64,000 bases of DNA from Pteria penguin (lineage: Eukaryota > Mollusca > Bivalvia > Pterioida > Pteriidae), in the NCBI GenBank assembly GCA_035048485.1, contig CM068588.1, forward strand, positions 1,364,001 through 1,428,000, written 5' to 3'. Positions 60,474-64,000 of the stretch are shown here, in pieces. The notes under the pieces were generated by a model. That model searched no databases, was not told the origin of the DNA, and saw only the letters and a program-made list of their open reading frames with translations. Within the stretch, counting starts at the first letter, position 1, and the number at the start of each line of letters is the position of its first letter. Both the position numbers and the translations under genes were made by a program.

Positions 60474-63400
60474 CCACGTGCGACAATCCTCGTAATATTT
60501 TCGCTATTTCTTCTTTCACACATGCTTGGCTGTGTGATTTATGGCTGATAAAATCTGTATAAGCACAGATCCCAATTACAAAATGTTGAGATGGAAACTC
60601 CACGAGTGATTTCTGCTAGGGAAGGCCTGCCTATGACCAGACAACTGAAACCACGCTAAACATATGTCCTTGTTAGGCTTTCCAGACTTGACACACACAT
60701 GATTGTTCATGCATGTTCTTTGTTGTTAGATAATGTTAATATGCATGTGTACAATTTAATTATTATGCTGAAATGTTTTGTTAAGTAAATGGTTGTGTAC
60801 CGTCTACACAATCAAAATGGAGCAGCTGAATAATGGCATTTATCTGAAAATTCTAATATAATCACTAAGATACTTGTAGATGTCTATCAAATTCATTTTG
60901 TAATAAGTAATGATAAAAGTTTTTACAGAATTAAGAACAAAACAAAAGTACCATGACAATTGTGAAATTTGTTTATAAAATTGATACATTTATGGCCAAG
61001 AGATTAAATTTCTATGGTAATAGTAAATACATTTATGACAAAACTGTTCATTCTTATTTGAATTTATATTTTGCTAAATTTTACCTTGGAAAATGCTCTA
61101 TTCAAATTGTATCTTGGCTAGCGTTAACAGTTAATACTAGCATTTCCAATTCGTGAAGAAGTATTCAAGTTACAATTAAGTTGTTGTGACAAGATCTTCA
61201 AAAATGTTTTCAAATTATCAGGTGTTACATTAAATTTTTCTTTGACTTGGTGATCAGAACAGAAGGTATATCTTTTGGGCAATAACTTAAAACTGCGTTA
61301 TTTTTTAGTTTGACTTAGTGGGTATTTATTATAGCAAATGTTTTCAAGCAACTTGATAGGAGCAGAAAGTTCTTTCATTTTGGATTACATATATATAATA
61401 ATGTAACAAAATGTTCATGCAGAATTTTCTGATTAATCCATGGTCATACTTATATCAAAATAGACTCCCACTACTGAAGTTAGATCTCAATAGGTAGTGA
61501 TTTAGAATCATGATACACGATAGGGTTTCTTCCTCATAAGAGATAGACCAGAAGTTGGTTTGTTTGGTAGACAAGATAAAGGTTTTGATAGTCCTGTGGA
61601 CAATTTTACAAAAGTTCTTACGAAATTTTTTGTAACGTTTCCCTAGATAGAATATAACTTTTAAACTTCAGTATTCAGAATTAGAAATATTTTGTTGTAT
61701 TTTGGGATGAAAATATAATAATAGATTTAATAATTTTCAGTTCAGGCCCCAAGGTAATAAAACTTTTACCTTGCTCAACTTAAACTCTGTGCTCAAACTC
61801 TGAGAATGTGTTCAGTAGAGAGTTGGAAATTATGCAAAATTTCTAAAAACTTTTTAAGAAATTTTGTGAAGTGACCTGCTGGGTTCAGCCTCGTAAGATA
61901 TAGACTAAAAGTTGGCTTGCTTGGTCATGCTGAATTTTGAGGAAGATAGAATGATAAGATGGGTAGTTATAATAGTTATATTGCTTCGATTTGTTTATAG
62001 TGAGCATAATTTATTTTAAATCCCTTTACCTCGTATCATTTCTTACATGTACATGTATTTGCGTATGTTCTACTACCATGTAGCACTGGGAGGCCACCAT
62101 ATAGGCGAGATGATCATGGTGTGACTTAAACAAACTATGACAATGAAATATATGTATCAGTTAATTTGTTTTTTATTAGTGATGTTGTAGATTTGTATTT
62201 GATTTAATTTTTTCATTTTTTTACACATGTAGCTCATGTGTAGTTTTTCCCAAATATATCATTTAATTCTCTTGATTAAGCTATACGAACAAAAGGTCCA
62301 TATAGACACAGAATGCACAACTTTCTAATTTAGCAAAGACAATGTAGATCATGTTGCAAATTTAAGTAATTTTTCAAGTAAGGTATAAGATAGTTTGATC
62401 GGTATTGTTGTAGTGGAGCATTGTTGCTATTCAATTCTCTCTACATTATTCACGTTTCCATGCTTCTGGTTTAATTTCCACTATGATTGAATTGTGTAAA
62501 GAAGGGCATGTAGAATCTGAGAAACAAAGCTGGAAAGCATGTAATGTGAGAAAAACATGACAGATCATATTTATAGTATTTATAAATGACAATGTTAACG
62601 AAAAAGCAAAGACCCTGCAGAGTCTTTGATGTAAAATTTGACTGCACAATGATTTTTTTATTATTATTATTATTATTACCGGTAAACTTCATTTTTCGGA
62701 AGCATGGTTCCATAATGAAAAAGTGACTTATTCGGGTTTTATATCTTTAAACAGACTATTCCATTATTTAATCATAGGGGTAATTTTGTGTACCTACTTG
62801 ATTTGCTGATATACATTTATATACAATAAGGACATCTAAAACTACCTGACATCCCATATATGTTCAAACTTAGACTAGCTATATCTGTTTTTTAATGAGT
62901 TACTAGTTGTGATTTTTTTTACTTTCTACGTGTACGAGTCTGTTATATTTTTGAACATGAATAACTTGATCTGCCTGTGTTCATAAAATATTTTAATAAC
63001 ATTCTTTCTTTTTTGGAATCATTTCCTGCATTTAGTATATTATTATAGATTTTTTTGTTACATTTTGAGATTATGAGGTATTACTTTTAAATCTGAAAGC
63101 TATGTACAAACAATGGCTTTTCAATTATAAATTTTCAATTATTACAAATCAAAGGGTGAATTTGTGGAGTTGTGTTTGAGTAGGTATCTCCATTTTCCCT
63201 ACGGCTTGTAAGTTTTTTCTTTAAATTTTATAACAAATTGCATTCATATTGCATGCATATGGACAAATACTTCAACCTAGATTTAAGATTGAGTAAAAAA
63301 TAGAAACAACTACTCGGAGACAGCCTTGTAACATCGTATAACTGTGAGCAATGAGTATTCTGTGCCATTGTCTGCTATCCTCTGCAATAATATTACATAC

Positions 63401-64000
63401 TTGTATGTATTCATATTTCAATAAAACAATTAAAATTCTTGTTGTCTTGTCACAAGAAAAAGTGGTAGCTTTGCATATAAAGGGATGATTTTATGAATGC
63501 AACGAAGTGCACAGAGTTTTTACAGGTATTGTTTTGACTGTCTGGAAAGTGACTTTTAGCATAAGCAATCTTTAAATTTTTTTGATCACCTCGCTCGTTG
63601 ATTTTGAACCTTAATTATAGTAAATAGCCCATGTAGTATATAGCCCATGGGTGAGATAAATCAGAGTTTAGTCCATCACGAAATGGTTGCTGTGGCAACT
63701 ATCTTGAATTTCTTGTCATGGCTTCTGCTGTATGATACAGCCTTTAGAGGTCTTAAATGAATATCGATTCCTCCTGATATTCAAAATAGCGACCTTGATG
63801 GGGGGGGGAATGAACTGTAGTTTATCCACAACTTACACCCTTTCAATTTTCAAACTGGTTGCGATAATGCGATCTTCTAGAGTTCTTGATTAAAGTGCTT
63901 TGGTTGCTTTTTGTTTTACACATCTCCTGGATTAATTCCCTTGTATGGTGGCAGTAACTGCCTTGTGCATGACTTCATACTTTTGTCCAGTGCGAACACA
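60474..64000 (+). other. KLHDC8 3' flank, probable long 3' UTR
   Basis: AT-rich sequence downstream of the KLHDC8 stop with no further coding region. AATAAA at 63420-63425 is a plausible polyadenylation signal, giving a 3' UTR near 3 kb, but nearer hexamers could be used. A degraded relative of the foldback element at 10155 lies at about 61745-61830, and a diverged direct repeat (AGATATAGAC/AGATAGACC, AAGTTGG) links 61540-61575 and 61890-61925. Confidence 0.4.

Overview
This is a eukaryotic, AT-rich, intron- and repeat-dense window, best explained as nuclear DNA of a bivalve mollusc. Reasons: metazoan multi-exon genes with GT-AG introns; a tRNA-derived SINE with the head, body and (ATTG)n tail known from bivalve genomes; 'GGTCAAGGTCA'-type dispersed repeats; and many short TA-flanked inverted-repeat elements. 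The species cannot be named from the sequence alone.

Three protein-coding genes are recognisable. (1) 3629-5326, minus: a DYRK2-type dual-specificity kinase, its whole 565-codon coding region in one exon. (2) 18711-44168, minus: AASS, the bifunctional lysine-ketoglutarate reductase/saccharopine dehydrogenase. I rebuilt it as 22 coding exons with GT-AG junctions and continuous phase (2,814 nt, 937 aa). A 5' UTR acceptor (44275) and a candidate first non-coding exon near 48.5 kb are also visible. (3) 55826-60473, plus: a KLHDC8A/B-type kelch protein of five coding exons (1,044 nt, 347 aa). AASS and KLHDC8 are divergently oriented. The three genes have no evident functional link; AASS does mitochondrial lysine catabolism, DYRK2 is a signalling kinase, KLHDC8 a kelch propeller.

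Layout: 1-3.6 kb DYRK2 downstream flank; 3.6-5.3 DYRK2; 5.3-5.9 its upstream region with a CRE palindrome and an E-box; 5.9-18.7 repeat-rich intergenic DNA (148-bp duplication, TIR element, Crypton-like remnant, dead Tc1-like transposase, perfect hairpin, TA microsatellite, SINEs, 21-bp minisatellite); 18.7-44.3 AASS with large intronic arrays; 44.5-47.1 an internally repeated dispersed element; 47.1-48.7 candidate AASS promoter; 48.8-55.3 nested transposons and a SINE; 55.8-60.5 KLHDC8; 60.5-64.0 its probable 3' UTR and flank.

No new multi-gene system is evident. The most unusual signal lies in AASS. Several tandem arrays are built from, or abut, its own splice sites: a 1.5-kb, 24-bp array repeats the exon-18 acceptor, a 58-bp array repeats the end of exon 13 with its donor, and a partial copy of exon 10 lies beside its donor. 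In addition, two 230-bp palindromic elements flank exon 2.
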